NCBI GenBank assembly: GCA_002794775.1
Contig: NBAY01000003.1
Span: 1,922,001 to 1,986,000 of the forward strand
Direction of reading: 5' to 3'
Length of the DNA: 64,000 nucleotides
Origin: Porodaedalea pini
Taxonomy: Eukaryota; Basidiomycota; Agaricomycetes; Hymenochaetales; Hymenochaetaceae
Part shown: in pieces, positions 11,996 to 23,341 of the stretch
How positions within the stretch are numbered: the first letter of the stretch is position 1
How the letters are laid out: each line of letters starts with the position of its first letter
Translations under genes and position numbers: made by a program
Notes under the pieces: generated by a model
The model's database searches: none
Told to the model about the DNA's origin: nothing
Seen by the model: only the letters and a program-made list of their open reading frames with translations

Positions 11996-12341
11996 TAGAT
12001 CTACTCATAATACGAGATGCTTTGGATACTTTTATCTTGACAGCTCCTTTGACATATCGTTGGACTTTTGCAAAGCAAGTTGGATGGGTTCAGCGAAACA
12101 AGACGATCGTTCAAATTCAAGGACTCACCAATCGCTAAACTTCTCGACGGTGTTTACACTGGCAACATGCTCGAGCGAAATCAACTGACGACATATCTTT
12201 GTACCTGACTCTTATGATCTCAAATTGCACACAATCGTTCAGACAAAAACAAGCGAGTTGAATAGATGGGTATCAGGATATATAATACATGCAGTGAAGT
12301 AAGTGAGTAATTATGATACAATGCGGAATGATTTGCTGATG
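11996..12341. other. convergent intergenic region, nothing recognised
   Basis: 346 bp between the L46 stop and the C2H2 gene stop; probably two 3' UTRs. No coding pattern or repeat noticed. Confidence 0.5.
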
Positions 12342-13211
12342 CTAGGCGAGACTTGCCCATAGTGACCAGAACTTCAAGGTGAACACATCATTCACCGGTG
12401 CGAAGTCTTCAAACTTCGGCATCTGCAAGTCCAGATATACTTGGGGCGTCGTTGGGTACTCAAAAGCGTCTCCTAACCCATGATTGCTTGAGTATGGTGG
12501 TGATGCTGGAATGTTCTGCGACGTCTCCGGTCCTTCGAATAGCTCAAGAAGCATCTCGCTCAGAAATTCGGGATCATACGGTAGGTCTGGACGGGTCTGG
12601 GCACTTAAGGACACAGAACTTGTAGCAAACGGGGTTGAAGGGAACGAAGGCGAGGCAGGAGAGGGGGCGGCGCCGTTTGACTCGTAAAGTGACGGCGTGG
12701 ACGACGCCGGGGTCCTTGCGGCACCCTTAATAAAAATGGAATCGTCAAGAGCGAAATGGCCACCGAGCTTATTCGGTGAGGGTCTGTCGTAAGGTTTGTG
12801 TTCCTTGCGGTAATAGCTGTGGTCTTTCTTTTCATGTCTAAGGAGCGCAGACGGGTCGCCGTACGACCTGGGGCACCCGTCGATGTTGCATCGGTGAGGT
12901 TTCTGTCGCAAGCTAAAGGATGTTAGCTAATCTGTGTATTAACGAACTCAAAGGAACACCTACTGCTTCGAGGAGAAGTGAGTCTTCAGGTTACTCTTCT
13001 GAAGAGAACTGTAGTCGCAGTCAGGAAAAGCACAGTAGTATCGCCTGGGGGATTCGAAGTGTGAGTAAAGTTGGAATGGAGGGGAACAAAAGCAAGTGGC
13101 TTACGTAGCATCAGCTTCGTGGGTCAGAGCGTGGCGGTTGAGGTCGTGCTTGCGGCTGAAACTCCTTCCACATTCGGTGCATACAAAGGGAGAGGGGCTG
13201 GCGCGAGGCAT
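12342..13211 (-). CDS. C2H2 zinc-finger protein, copy 1
   Basis: Probable DNA-binding regulator of 252 residues. Three exons carry one finger each: 13211-13105 (FVCTECGRSFSRKHDLNRHA, C-x2-C/H-x3-H), 13044-12964 ([21 protein letters not shown]-x4-C) and 12912-12342 (HRCNIDGCPRSYGDPSALLR, C-x4-C/H-x4-H). A basic linker (YYRKEHKPYDRPSPNK) and a long Ser/Pro/Thr-rich tail follow. The tail contains an acidic-hydrophobic patch (FLSEMLLELFEGPE) and ends with LQMPKFEDFAPVNDVF, both plausible activation or interaction motifs and both shared with copy 2 at 44375-45216. Intron positions and phases match copy 2 exactly. An OYE pseudogene lies 588 bp upstream, the same arrangement as at the second locus, so a regulatory link to OYE genes is possible but inferred. 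No known target. Confidence 0.85.
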
Positions 13212-13799
13212 GATAGCGACTAAAATGCTGAAAGGCGTGGAGGGCGGGATTCGAGTCGGGGGGAGGGACGAAATGCGCGACGGAGGTTGTGGGCGGGCAC
13301 TGGAATACCACAGCAGCTGTCCAGAGCGGCCATATTTATACGAGAACTGGCGGACGAGCGAGCTGGAGTCTTGATTGCTTTCGTTCGGGGAGAGAAAGGG
13401 AGATTTGGAACATCTGATTGGCTGAGCCTAGTGGTTAGCTGCGCTCAGTAGAAGGGGGAAACAAAGGGAGTGATTGCCTCTTGACGCGTCTCTTCCCAGT
13501 ATGTGGTTCACACGCACTCTAAACCGTGCTCTTGTCCCTTCCACATATCTTCAGGTAGCGTGAAAGCCCTTCATGATATGTTTTCGTATTGATCGTATCC
13601 AAGCTGCTGGTATCTATATCGAACTGTCCCATCGCACTCGACATATCCTCTCATAAAGCGCGATACATGTTCTATCCGTGAACGAATCAAGCCACAGGAC
13701 ATTGAGTCGCCCGGGCTTTCGCTCCGCGTACGTTCCCTAACCTAATATTCTACTCTACTTAAGAGGTCGACATCCTTCCCTCTGACACAGTGACAGATA
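13212..13799. promoter_or_regulatory. upstream region of C2H2 copy 1
   Basis: 588 bp between the C2H2 start and the OYE pseudogene. It has several stretches shared with the matching region at 45217-45808, including the 79-bp block listed separately, an ATTGG (CCAAT-type) motif near 13418 and the sequence cctagtggttagctgc near 13428. The part beyond about 13520 is not obviously shared. Confidence 0.6.
13328..13406 (-). promoter_or_regulatory. 79-bp block identical to the one upstream of C2H2 copy 2
   Basis: Read base by base, these 79 bp equal 45335-45413. The block begins with ggccatatttatacgag, so it includes a TATA-like element (read as TATAAATATG on the minus strand) about 120-130 bp before the C2H2 start codon. 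This is probably the core promoter and first transcribed bases of both genes. Confidence 0.75.
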
Positions 13800-14390
13800 T
13801 TATTCATTCACCTTAAACACCGATCGGCGACCTCGCCCACTCGTTCCCAAACCTACGCCCCAGCTGATCTGGTTCGCGACCTTGATGCACACGCCGAGCT
13901 GCTCAGCAAAGGTCAAGACACTCGCAGGGTCTTCCTGGAACTGCCCGCCAACGTATACGATATCACCCCTTCCTCGCTGAAGGACTTCCTCCGCAATCGG
14001 CCCATTGTTGATCTCGCCGACTGCAACATCGAGCAGAGCAATCGAAGTCTCGATGCCGCGTGTCTTCTTGACAGCTTCGACGAATTGCGCGTGGTAAGCG
14101 AAGTTTGCGGCGGTGCCATGGACAATACGCTGGGCTGGGTGTAGTCCGGTGCTCGAGACATCCAGGAGGTCAAATCCGTGGGCTGCGAGGATGCCCGAGA
14201 GCTTTATGGTGCCTCCTGTAGTCCAGGGTGGCTCGTTCGGAGGCGACTTCTCAAGCCAGTCTGTTGCGAATATGTTATAATGCCTGTCAGCGCATTCGTT
14301 ACGCCTCGAATACACATCAGAAGCTTACCGAAGAAAAGGAGGCATGTCTTTCGGGATGACATTCCATATACCGTCTACTACCCTGAGAGT
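13800..14390 (-). pseudogene. old yellow enzyme (OYE) pseudogene, C-terminal part only
   Basis: The frame matches the C-terminal 190 or so residues of the intact OYE copies 2 and 3: TLRVVDGIWNVIPKDMPPFL, then ATDWLEKSPPNEPPWTTG, GILAAHGFDLLDVSSTGLHP and AEQLGVCIKVANQISWGVGL. Everything upstream, including the FMN and substrate-binding N-terminal two thirds, is missing beyond about 14390. Two further defects are visible. The splice acceptor that reads TATAG in copy 3 reads TATAAC here. The conserved FVGRQFQ of the other copies reads YVGGQFQ, so the arginine expected to contact the FMN phosphate is lost. The gene is therefore a 5'-truncated, decaying relic. It sits upstream of C2H2 copy 1, like intact OYE copy 2 upstream of C2H2 copy 2. 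Confidence 0.85.
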
Positions 14391-15157
14391 CAGAAAACTT
14401 TTTATTTACTGGTATTTTCTTAGATTCTTAGGCATCCTATCCTCCAGATGCTTAGACTGCATCATTTTTTAATTTAAATTTGGAGTCAAAAATGGCTCTA
14501 TCCTATCAGTTGATTTTTCTTGTCGCACTAGCTCGTAAGTGCATTCCAATCAAGAACGAGTACAGTCATTCTCCTGCGAGCAAAATACTAGCCAGATCCG
14601 CTTTACAGTTCAGCCTTTCCGCTGAAGACCATCACTTTATCAGTCGTTGATTAATCGACCACTGATGCATGCGTGACTTTGCAATTCTCTGCGGAGTTGC
14701 CTCTCCTGACCAGAGGATTACTCAGGCTAGGGGATGAATAGGTCGTGCAGACCAAATAAAATATAGAGTTCGAGACAACTCGACTATATGTAGGGTGAGG
14801 CTACAGAATGAGGAAGTCCAGTCATCTCCCAGATGGATCGTGTTCTCTCTCTAAAAAGAAAGATATCAATTAAGAGGGACTCCTGTTCCCTACACCGTCT
14901 TTCATACATCTGCAACTCCCATCATTGACAGCGATAGGTCTATCGACTGAAGGGAAAATAGATCCGGGGGTGGGGTTCATGTATACTCTCCATGAATATG
15001 CATGAAATGAACGGGTGAGCCTCGTATTTCCTACGTACGACGACGGGCAACGGAATCAAGCCTCTGGAACCTCTGGACGGCTTCACCATTCCGGCACCAC
15101 TCCGAGCCTTGTCCACTGGCTGGGGTTGCCGGGAAACCACAAATATCAATGCCTGCA
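14391..15157. other. degenerate intergenic sequence
   Basis: Between the truncated OYE pseudogene and the inverted OYE relic. No intact gene is seen. A possible mini-gene at 14492-14650 (+) is listed under findings. The 15030-15157 stretch may be a further decayed part of the relic that follows. Confidence 0.4.
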
Positions 15158-15325
15158 GGTATTATCATCGTGTTCAGGAGGGGCCAAGCCGCAGAGGAGT
15201 TCCTAGCGCTTGAGGTAGCTACCGATGTATTCGTCAGACGCCATTCACAGGAGAAGCCGAGAACAGTGAATGCGTTCACTGAGCAACTGGGCGTGCGTAC
15301 TGAGATGGCTAACCAGCATGATTGA
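15158..15325 (+). pseudogene. decayed OYE fragment on the opposite strand
   Basis: The plus-strand frame reads GIIIVFRRGQAAEEF..., then DVFVRRHSQEKPRTVNAFTE and QLGVRTEMANQHD before a stop. Set against OYE copy 3 ([47 protein letters not shown]), the order, spacing and many residues agree. This is a relic of the C-terminal FMN-phosphate region, inverted relative to every other OYE copy in the window. A single short frame is all that is left and no function is expected. Confidence 0.65.
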
Positions 15326-15487
15326 GTGTCGAATCTCGAGTCAGATAGCAGAAGGTCGCAGAGAGCTTGGCATAGATAACAAGCGACTATTGGTGAAAAA
15401 GTAAACTCTGAGATGATCAAGTATGTATATCCAGAGAATAAGTAGACTTACATAAACAATTGAAATGTTCTTTTAACTTTAAATCAA

Positions 15488-17924
15488 CTACCGCACCCAC
15501 ACCTCCGCAACAGTATCCCACTCTCGCAGAATCTGCGCTTCCGAGGCATGGACTTCATCCCGAGTATGTAATGTAACCTCATCACCATTGTTTTCTTGTT
15601 CCATCGAGTCTCTGTCCTCCCGCTCCTCGTCTTTGATGAGTAGCACGCGTAGACCGCCAACGCGTGCAAAGCCATGCGTTCGGGGTAGGTACGACAGAGT
15701 GAACTCAACGCTCCCCTCACCGCGTTCAGCACGGCCCGCGCTCGGTGATGAAACTCGTGCATCAACTGGTGACATCAATGTAATCGGCGGTAGGAACAGT
15801 GCAGATGTACCCGTGAACTGCACACGACCGCTTCCATTCCCTATCACAAGCTGGCCGTCGGGTTTTGAGTTAGAAGACGAATACGGAGCGGGAAGCCGCA
15901 CTTCTGCCGTACCACCCATTTCATCCCCGTCTCCAAACGCTTCACCGCCATCCCCTTCCCGCAGTCCAAGAGCCTCACTTAGTGCAACGCGTCTCAGGCG
16001 TTCCGTCAGGCCTCCCACAGTCACATTACCCACACCCCGTGCTGCCATAGCCGTAGGTGATGCCACTATACTTTCTCCCCCAGGTGTGATCGGCACCGGC
16101 GCATTCATGCCTGCAGATACTGGAGGCGGCGATACGACACGGCGCGGCGTGAGGAGGTCGATTGATCCTGTATGACTTGATGGAGAATGCATACCGGAAG
16201 TCGAACCGGTGGTATCAAATGACAATGTCGTGCTTGCGCGCTTCTTGAGCGCGTGTGTCGTTGAAGGTCCAGGAGCCACGACCGGGACATGTGCAGGCAT
16301 GACTGGTGGTGCAGGAAAGGTATGCTGCACTGCGAGCGTGATAACGCGTGATTTCCGAGCCGATAAATCTCCCAAAAGATTGGGTGTATTCGATGGTTGC
16401 GCTGCAGAGACAGCCAATGAGAATCGCAAGAAAAAGGGCTCTTCTATATATACTGCAGCATCTTCTGGTCTCTCAAGGAGCACAAGGTCGACTTCAACAT
16501 CCGCATGAGGCGGAAAATGACCGGGGAGAGTAGGAACTACTGGAATATTTGCACCAGGAGACTGAGGCCTGGCAGGTGGACCAGGAGTGGTCGTGCGCTT
16601 CATCGGAGAGCCTGGACGCTGTGGAGGCGGAGTTGCCGTCCGATGCTGTTGCTGTGCCTGCTGCTGGAGTGAAGGAGAACGTGGTCGAGGTGAGTTTGGC
16701 ATGACAGATTTCTGCAGGTAAGGAGGGAGTGCAGAGGCGGGTGCAACGCCAGAAGAAGGAAGCGCAGGGAGAGGTATACGCCGTGAAAGAACCTGATACG
16801 ATTCTATAAGAGTCATGTTATATCCAGGGTAAAAAGGAAACGTACAGATGTCAACAGCCTTCCAGGTTCTCCCATGGAAGACCGCCATGAGATGTCCAAA
16901 CGACCGAGTGGGATTACAGTCCCAGGTGCAGGTGGCACTGGAACACTTGTGCTTCTAGGGATGAGCTTCGGAGTCATAATGTAGATATACTGTCGTATAT
17001 CCTGTGGAGACATGAGAGTCATATTCCCAGAGAATATGCTTTCTTCACTCGTGGCTTCAGTGACAAGCTGGCTCTGAGAATATTGCATAATATTCGCGTC
17101 CACTACGTTCCATCCTTCAACAGCCTCGAGGCGGATTTTCTCAAACCAAAGCGGGCCCTGCGTAAGGTTCTGGATGTGCACTTCTAGGAACACTTTGTCA
17201 CGCTCGATCCGGGATAGAAGTGCGGTAGGGCTTTTCGGTACATGCACCTTTGTTTTAACCGAAAGCGGATTCGTGACCTGAACACATTCCAATGAATGAG
17301 CATGATCCAACTGCATCATAAGAGATAGACTCACCATGAACTTGTAGAACTTGCGGAATGTCTGCACAAACGGTCCCCCGTGTTATCCGCACCACTCGTA
17401 GCGGGCCGCATTCCAGGTGGAGTGCGATACGTGACAGTGCACGCCAGAACGTGCTGTCCGAGCTCCTTGATCTCAGTCGCAACACATAGCTCAAGCGAGT
17501 CTCCCGCGCCTAACGTTCCGTTCGGGCCTTCCGCAATATTTTCCACAGCTCCAGCGGCGAGATCTGTGAGCACAACTTTGTTCGTTACAGTTTGCATCTC
17601 GACCTTGGCTCGTACGGCGTCAACGGACACGTCTGCCTCGTTGTTCACGCTCAGTACGCATGCGAACGTCTCGCCGAGTTGTATCGCGCCGAACGCGGCA
17701 GGTAGTGTAAGCAAAGGACTAGCATGCGTAAGATCGCGCAGCGTCTTCGGATGTCCGGGGAGTGGTTCGGCGCCCTGCAATGAGAGCGCACTTGCGGTCG
17801 AGTGAGCGGAGAGCGATGGCGAGCTGGAGAAGAAGGGTTGCCAATGTGCAGCGAGTGACGGCCGCGAGACGCGCATTACTTTGAGTGACAGCGGATGCTG
17901 CCCGACACTGTCGAGTCCGGCCAT
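15488..17924 (-). CDS. TRAPP complex subunit 13 (TRAPPC13, DUF974 family)
   Basis: Subunit of the TRAPP tethering/GEF complexes that act in ER-Golgi and Golgi traffic and in autophagy. The N-terminus (HPLSLKVMRVSRPSLAAHW), the block LPAAFGAIQLGETFACVLSV, then EIKELGQHVLACTVTYRTPP, TFRKFYKF, NPLSVKTKVHV, VFLEVHIQNLTQGPLWFEKI and GRLDISWRSSMGEPGRLLTS match the family in order. Exons run 17924-17335, 17277-16846 and 16792-15488. Exon 3 carries a long Pro/Ser-rich insertion, common in basidiomycete versions, before the C-terminal beta-sandwich (PRTHGFARVGGLRVLLI). The summed exons (2327 nt) are one base short of a full frame. One missing G/C in the ccccc run at 17375-17379 would join RPATSGADNTG to PFVQTFRKFYKF and give 775 residues, so a consensus error is likely there. 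Confidence 0.88.
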
Positions 17925-18272
17925 GTTGCGGTAGAGCGATATTGATGAAGGAGACTGGCAAGTAGTGGACAGCTTGCAGTTCAGCTGTGTGTCGCGTGAT
18001 CGACGCGTCTGAACGCGTCCACAATTTCAAATTCTGACAAGAACAGAGTAAAGGACATCGCATTAATATTCGCCCAAATTGACTCTTAAGCTCAGAGTAT
18101 GCATAACGCATGATTTAAGAGCTAGTAGGGATGAGAGAGGAGCTCTCATGCACACGGTACCCTATGCATTCTAATGACAGGTATGCAATATAGAGAGAAG
18201 ATGGATTGCGTTAACAGTAATTAATATTGACTCCAAATCAAATAAAAGGACAAGTCAAGACATGGTTAGCAG
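17925..18272. other. intergenic region, nothing recognised
   Basis: 348 bp between the TRAPPC13 start and the NUC1 stop, both on the minus strand. It should hold the TRAPPC13 promoter and the NUC1 3' UTR. No coding pattern noticed. Confidence 0.5.
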
Positions 18273-19758
18273 TTACTTCGGCGCAGCGATTGCCTTACGA
18301 TTCGGCCCCTTGATCTGCTTCTGTGCATCGTCAAACCTGCGCACCATAACCTCACACTTCGTCGTTCTGCAAATATGTTTTGACGACGCTTTGATCGCCT
18401 CCGAGAAAAGTGTGAGACCTGACGCACGCTCAACGGCATCGACTGCAAGCGGGGTCCGTCAATGTCAGTAACTCTAATGAAGCGGGTGATGCGTACCGGG
18501 GACAGAGAAGCTCTCAAATGGTGTCGTGTCCGGAATAGCAGCATTCGGTAGTACAAAAGCGCCTGTCGAGATTTCCAGGACATCCGGCGTGGATGGCGAG
18601 GATGGTCTTGACGTCAGCACGACCTTTGCAAAGTGAGTAGGAACACCAATATTTGGCGGGGATCCGATCACTTCGTGAGTCTGCGGACAAGGCAGAAGTG
18701 AGTCTTTTACTGTTGAAATTTTTTTTCAAGAACCATCATCTTACGACGCGCCATTTTCCATCCGACTCAAGTTTTGGTAGATACAGAGGGACAGTGAAGA
18801 TATAGACATCTTGAAAGGACCCGGTGAGGCGCCGGCACCAGTCCTCAACGTACGCCCAATAATGTCGATTGAAATCTACACCAACTTGCGGCGCGATATT
18901 TGTCAAAAGGAACGTCTCGTCCATTGCATCCTATAGGACCAATAAGAGTTGAGTGTGAATCACGGGCCACTCTATTCATATGCGGAGAGATCAAACATAC
19001 TTGAGAAAACTTCGCATCCGCAGCGGGTACCCTTCGCAGACCATGCATCAGTTAGCCAGTACTCCCTAAAAACCCCCATACCTAGACACTCACATATGGC
19101 CCCGATCATATCCGCTCCGGAAGTAGTCCTGCAAGCGTGCGCGGAACGGCAGCGGCACTGCAACGTCCTCCGTAAAGGTAGAGCGACTACGATCGCCCTT
19201 CTCGTCATTCGTTGCTGATGCTTCAAGAACAGACCTGCCCAGTGACGATAGCGTCAAATGCTCCGCAGTCTATTCGTCACATTAGTGGGAATCAGCGTTG
19301 AATGACTCCAAGACAAGAAGACAAGAGGAAACGAGCACGGCTCACCCATGCGGGATGTCGCATCCTCCTGTCGTATGCCGTCACATATGCCCTTCGTACT
19401 AGCAGATCAGATATTGGACCTATTCATCGTAACAACACATGTTAGGAAGAGCGCAGTCGAATGCCAACGTGGAATGCATTTACATACCAGGGTTACCGTA
19501 CTTCAGCACAGCGCCTGGTAGCTGTCCAGCTGTCTTTGCAAGGTCAGGCAAGCCATGCGACCCTAGCTGAATCGCAGGCGACGGCACCTGCACGGGCGCA
19601 GTAGTGCTTCCGCTTGCGACGGATGAGACGCTGGCAGCTTGAGACGTGACCGGGCCAGCATGCTGCTTGCGCGATAGGCTGACAGCAGCGGCAGTACCGC
19701 CACCTACGACGGCACCTACAGCAAAAAAAGCGGCATGGACAAGCGACGCGCTAGGCAT
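18273..19758 (-). CDS. NUC1: mitochondrial endonuclease G-type nuclease (NUC1)
   Basis: A DNA/RNA non-specific beta-beta-alpha-metal nuclease of the mitochondrial intermembrane space, linked in other fungi to mitochondrial DNA turnover and cell death. The N-terminus (MPSASLVHAAFFAVGAVVGG) has a hydrophobic anchor, then a Ser/Ala/Val-rich linker. The catalytic motif YDRGHM-VPAADAKFSQ is interrupted by an intron right after DRGHM (the histidine is the general base). Next come DAMDETFLLTNIAPQVG, whose asparagine ligates the metal, FNRHYWAYVEDWCRRLT, and the tail region PNAAIPDTTPFESF. The C-terminus ends NRKAIAAPK. An in-frame ATG at 19863 would add 35 residues; I prefer 19758, where the sequence begins to look like other NUC1 proteins. 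Exon borders between 19050 and 19480 are approximate. Confidence 0.9.
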
Positions 19759-20245
19759 TATGTTCCCCGTAGGAGCAGAAGAGAGAGAACGCGAGTTTTT
19801 GAAAGGTATGCGATTCACGTGCTTTAGCGACGCGACGTGTTTGTTTGTTAGTGTTAGAAACATTACATATTATTGACAAAAAGTTTCCAGGACAGAAAGA
19901 AAATAAATTGAATCAAAGAGTAAGTCTTCTCAAGTAATATACTAAGGAATGGACGGCCAAAAAGTCACAAAGCATAAGTATTTTCTTGCATGTAAGTCAA
20001 ATGTGAAATCTGTTTCCTAGAAAGAACGAGAGAAAGAATGGGCGGGAGTATGACAAGTGATGGAGTTGTACGGGCGATGGTGCATCCAAGAATATTCTGC
20101 GAGATTTAAGTAGCAAGCTATGTTGAACGTTCAGTTATAAGTGGATATAGGTTAGCCTGTAACCCCTTCCAACCATCTTTTCCGCGCGAAACCCGTCTCG
20201 AGACGAACCATTATGCCGAATGACCTTGGTTTGTATACCGATAGA
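19759..20245. other. intergenic region, nothing recognised
   Basis: 487 bp between the NUC1 start and the Pin4-like gene's stop. It must hold the NUC1 promoter. No gene seen apart from the possible 35-residue N-terminal extension of NUC1. Confidence 0.5.
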
Positions 20246-22047
20246 CTAGATCTCGAGCGGCTCGTGTGAGCGAGCCTCCAAGCCACGGCCTGCACCCTCG
20301 CTCGCTGACACACGATCACGGCGTGCTCCGAAACCGCCTCCGCCCGTCGGCCCACGCGGCTGACGTACGACGTTACTGCCCGACACCTCGCCTTCGCGGA
20401 TCATTCCGTTGCCATTCATGTTCAGCGATCCAGAGAGTGAGGTTGGAAGGCTCGGCACCGGAGGAACAGCAGAGCCTGAGAACGTATTGTTCGCAAAGAG
20501 CGAACCAAAGCCGCCTGGCGAGCGCCGAGACGGTGACGCAATCGTCGCATATCCCTCGCGGATGTTACCGTTCGATGCGCGTGACGTGAGCCGCGGGGCC
20601 TGTGTGTGCAGCGTCTTCATATCCGGCATTGATTTCTTCGTGCGTAGCGAACTGGCAGACACTTGCGGCGCCGCCATGTTGTACGCAGAAGGTGCACGCG
20701 AGAGGGTCTATGCTATCGTTAACTCCTGCTCGAATGATCAAAGCAACGGGAAACATACTCGTCTCGGCTCAGCCTGCATCGGATGGCTCACTCTTTCCGG
20801 ATCAATCCTCGTAACAACAGCATAGCGTTCCTCACCCTCTCCAACGGAGTAATGGTAAACACCAAGCTTTTGCGCAACGAGATGCACAACACGGCGCTGC
20901 TTTGGACTCAATGTCCTCGAAAAGGCGAGTTCGTCACGCATGTGGTCGTCCTTGAACAGAAGGATGCGCGAGTAGATTTCCAGCGTCGAAGCATCATTAA
21001 GATCGAGCTCGGTTGATGAACCCCTTGTTGACGGCGTCGAGGGAGGAGGGGGAGCGACCGGCGATGCAACACCGTATGGCTGCGGGACCGGCATAGGCGG
21101 AGAGTTGTTCGGCTGCTGTTGCTGAAACGGGTTCGTATACGGAGTGGAGATCGAGCGCGGCGTACCGTACATCGGTCCGCCAACTGGCCCAAACTCGTCG
21201 AGCGGCGTCGGCTGCTGCTGATGCATCGCCTGCTGTTCCTTTTCAAGTTGCATAGAACGCATACGGCGTAGCGCCTTTTCGCGCTCAATACGCTCCTTCT
21301 CGCCCGCCTGGAGAACCTTCTTATACTCAACGCGCAGCTTGCGTCCCTGGACGTCAAAGCCATTCAGCGCAGCAACAACCGCATCGGCATCCGATGGTTG
21401 ACGGAAGTTGGCGAACGCAAGCCCGCGGAAAGCGCCTTGCGTGTCCAAGTGGTAGTTGAACGCGTACGGCGTCGGAATCGCGAGCGAGGCCTGACACCAG
21501 CCATCAATATGCGTGCAGAGAATGTCACAAAGCAAAACGTACAATGATATCCAGCAAAGTTTCTCGCTTGACGTTGAAAGGGATGTTCTTGATGACAATG
21601 GCAGTGGGTATGATCTCGTCATCGGCACCGCCGATAGGCGGCGTCTGCATGGGAACCTGCATCTGGTGCAACGGAGGTGAGCCTCCGGACGAGATGTCCG
21701 AGTTGGTCGGCGGCGACATGGAACGCGAGTCGTTCAAAACCTGGCTGTCAATCCATTGCTATGACCGCCGTAAGTCCAAGTGAGGAAGACTAAGACAAAC
21801 GACGTACCGCGGGCAGACCCGCCCGTGCAGTCGGCTTATTCTTGAGTGGGGACTGGCCGAGACCAAGCGGGTTGTACGGCATCTGGCCGGGGATAGCAGG
21901 GCTTGTCGAGAAATGGAACTGCTGCTGCCTCTGGTTGTGACCAACTTGGAGGGCATCGTAGTCGTAAGATGAGTCGTGAAGGCGGGGTTGCTGCTGAGAG
22001 ATGGAGAGGCCGGAGATATCTGGAGGCGTCGGGGACGTGCTGGTCAT
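20246..22047 (-). CDS. RRM plus R3H RNA-binding protein, Pin4/Cip2-like
   Basis: A cytoplasmic RNA-binding protein of the Pin4/Cip1/Cip2 type, a family that in yeasts influences stress-responsive mRNAs and G2/M control. After a Gln/Pro/Ser-rich N-terminus, one RRM spans AIVIKNIPFNVKRETLLDII (RNP2) and AFRGLAFANFRQPSDADAVV (RNP1), ending LRVEYKKVLQ. A charged helix (GEKERIEREKALRRMRSMQL) and a Gln/Pro-rich linker follow. The R3H domain is FSRTLSPKQRRVVHLVAQKL followed by GVYHYSVGEGEERYAVV. The last exon is Ser/Gly-rich with several R-x-S sites, ending RSHEPLEI. Three introns were placed by reading frame (GCG|CAATGG, ATT|GCCTCG, AGA|ACCCTC). Start at ATG 22047; no upstream in-frame ATG. Confidence 0.85.
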
Positions 22048-22789
22048 GATTCGTGACGGCGAGCTCGTAAAAAGAGTAGTAGAAAATTAAAAAGAAAAGC
22101 GGGTACACGACAGTCGAGGAGCAGTGGAAAGAGACTTGCGAGCTGATCAAACGATATAACCTCCGTCACTCGACACGAGGCATGTCACGCTTTCCACAGC
22201 CTTTGCCAGACTACTGCCCTCAAGTTATCCTTCCGCGATTCGAACACTCTTGTTGTCTCCTTTTAGAATCCTGAAGGACGAGACATATCATGACTCAATA
22301 AATGTATGCATTTTTATGGGGCTACGCGTAGGAGGCAATTAGTACACGAGCGGTTTTATCAATCAAAAATCTAAAGTACCCGAGTCGGCTGAATAAGCAG
22401 CTGTTAAGGCAACATCGGCAAAATGCACACCAACCGTTGAACTTGAAGAAGCCAATTGCGGGGTGCTCTGGAATAGCTCTTTGCCTAGATCATGACATGC
22501 ATACTCTTGACTGATCATTCACACGGACTGACAACACCATCAGACGCCAAAAAAAGACTATAGGTAGCCTGCTGAATATACGAAGGTTCGCTAGTACAGT
22601 CCACGCTGGAGAAGATTTCCGCTCAAGGGATTGGGGGAGGGGCCATCGTCATTTGTACACATCCTACACAAGATCTGCTCACGGAACAGTAAACTAAAAT
22701 CCACTCCCACTCTAAACCCAGCGACACCCCCAATATCAGATCAAACAAAGCGAAAACATCAAGCCGCCCACAGTCCGCTGTCAACGAAA
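22048..22789. other. intergenic region, nothing recognised
   Basis: 742 bp between the Pin4-like gene's start and the hypothetical gene that follows. No coding pattern beyond very short frames. Confidence 0.4.
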
Positions 22790-23341
22790 TCACGGACTGA
22801 TTGCGACAGGCTTCGGTAGTGCCAGCACTGAATTGACGTCGATAGATAGTGATACCGCACGAGAGTGATCCCATGGGCCACGCATGGGCGGCTGCGAGGA
22901 GGGCGGGGGCCCAGGCGACGGCGTCGTCAAAGGCGAGAGCGCAAAAGTCGACGATGAGGAAGAATAACCAGCACTCACGCCCGTACCGGAGCCTACAGCC
23001 ACGCCTACGTCTAAGCCAATTCCAGACGAGCTCGGCACATATGGTAGCGCAAGTCCAGACGTGTCCAGCCCGCGCTCTACGGGGCGCCTGCGCGGTTGTC
23101 CGTACTCGAGGCTAGAATTGACATCCGAAGTGGAGTATGCGTGCATACGTACGTACACTGAATCACGGGGAGGAGTGGCGATTATTCGTGGCTCGTGTGC
23201 GCCCCGGCTAATAGAGCGCGAGATGTCGTTCGGGACGAGCACAGGGCGTGGGACAGACGGAAGGGTATGTTTCGCTTGCCCGCGAACTGGGAGTGGGCCC
23301 TGGACAAGGCGAAGAGAGGTCGGAGGTGGTCGACGAGGCAT
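22790..23341 (-). CDS. hypothetical Pro/Ser/Arg-rich protein
   Basis: An unrecognised open frame of 183 residues from ATG 23341; the frame is open further, to 23458. Composition is biased: Arg/Pro at the N-terminus (MPRRPPPTSLRLVQGPLPVR), then a Gly/Ser/Val stretch (GIGLDVGVAVGSGTGVSAGY) and a Ser/Pro-rich tail ending VLALPKPVAISP. It looks disordered, with no signal peptide, membrane helix or known domain. The uninterrupted frame and codon-like composition suggest a gene, but extra exons upstream (a possible splice site lies just before the ATG) cannot be excluded. Confidence 0.4.
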   Translation of the reverse strand: MPRRPPPTSLRLVQGPLPVRGQAKHTLPSVPRPVLVPNDISRSISRGAHEPRIIATPPRDSVYVRMHAYSTSDVNSSLEYGQPRRRPVERGLDTSGLALPYVPSSSGIGLDVGVAVGSGTGVSAGYSSSSSTFALSPLTTPSPGPPPSSQPPMRGPWDHSRAVSLSIDVNSVLALPKPVAISP

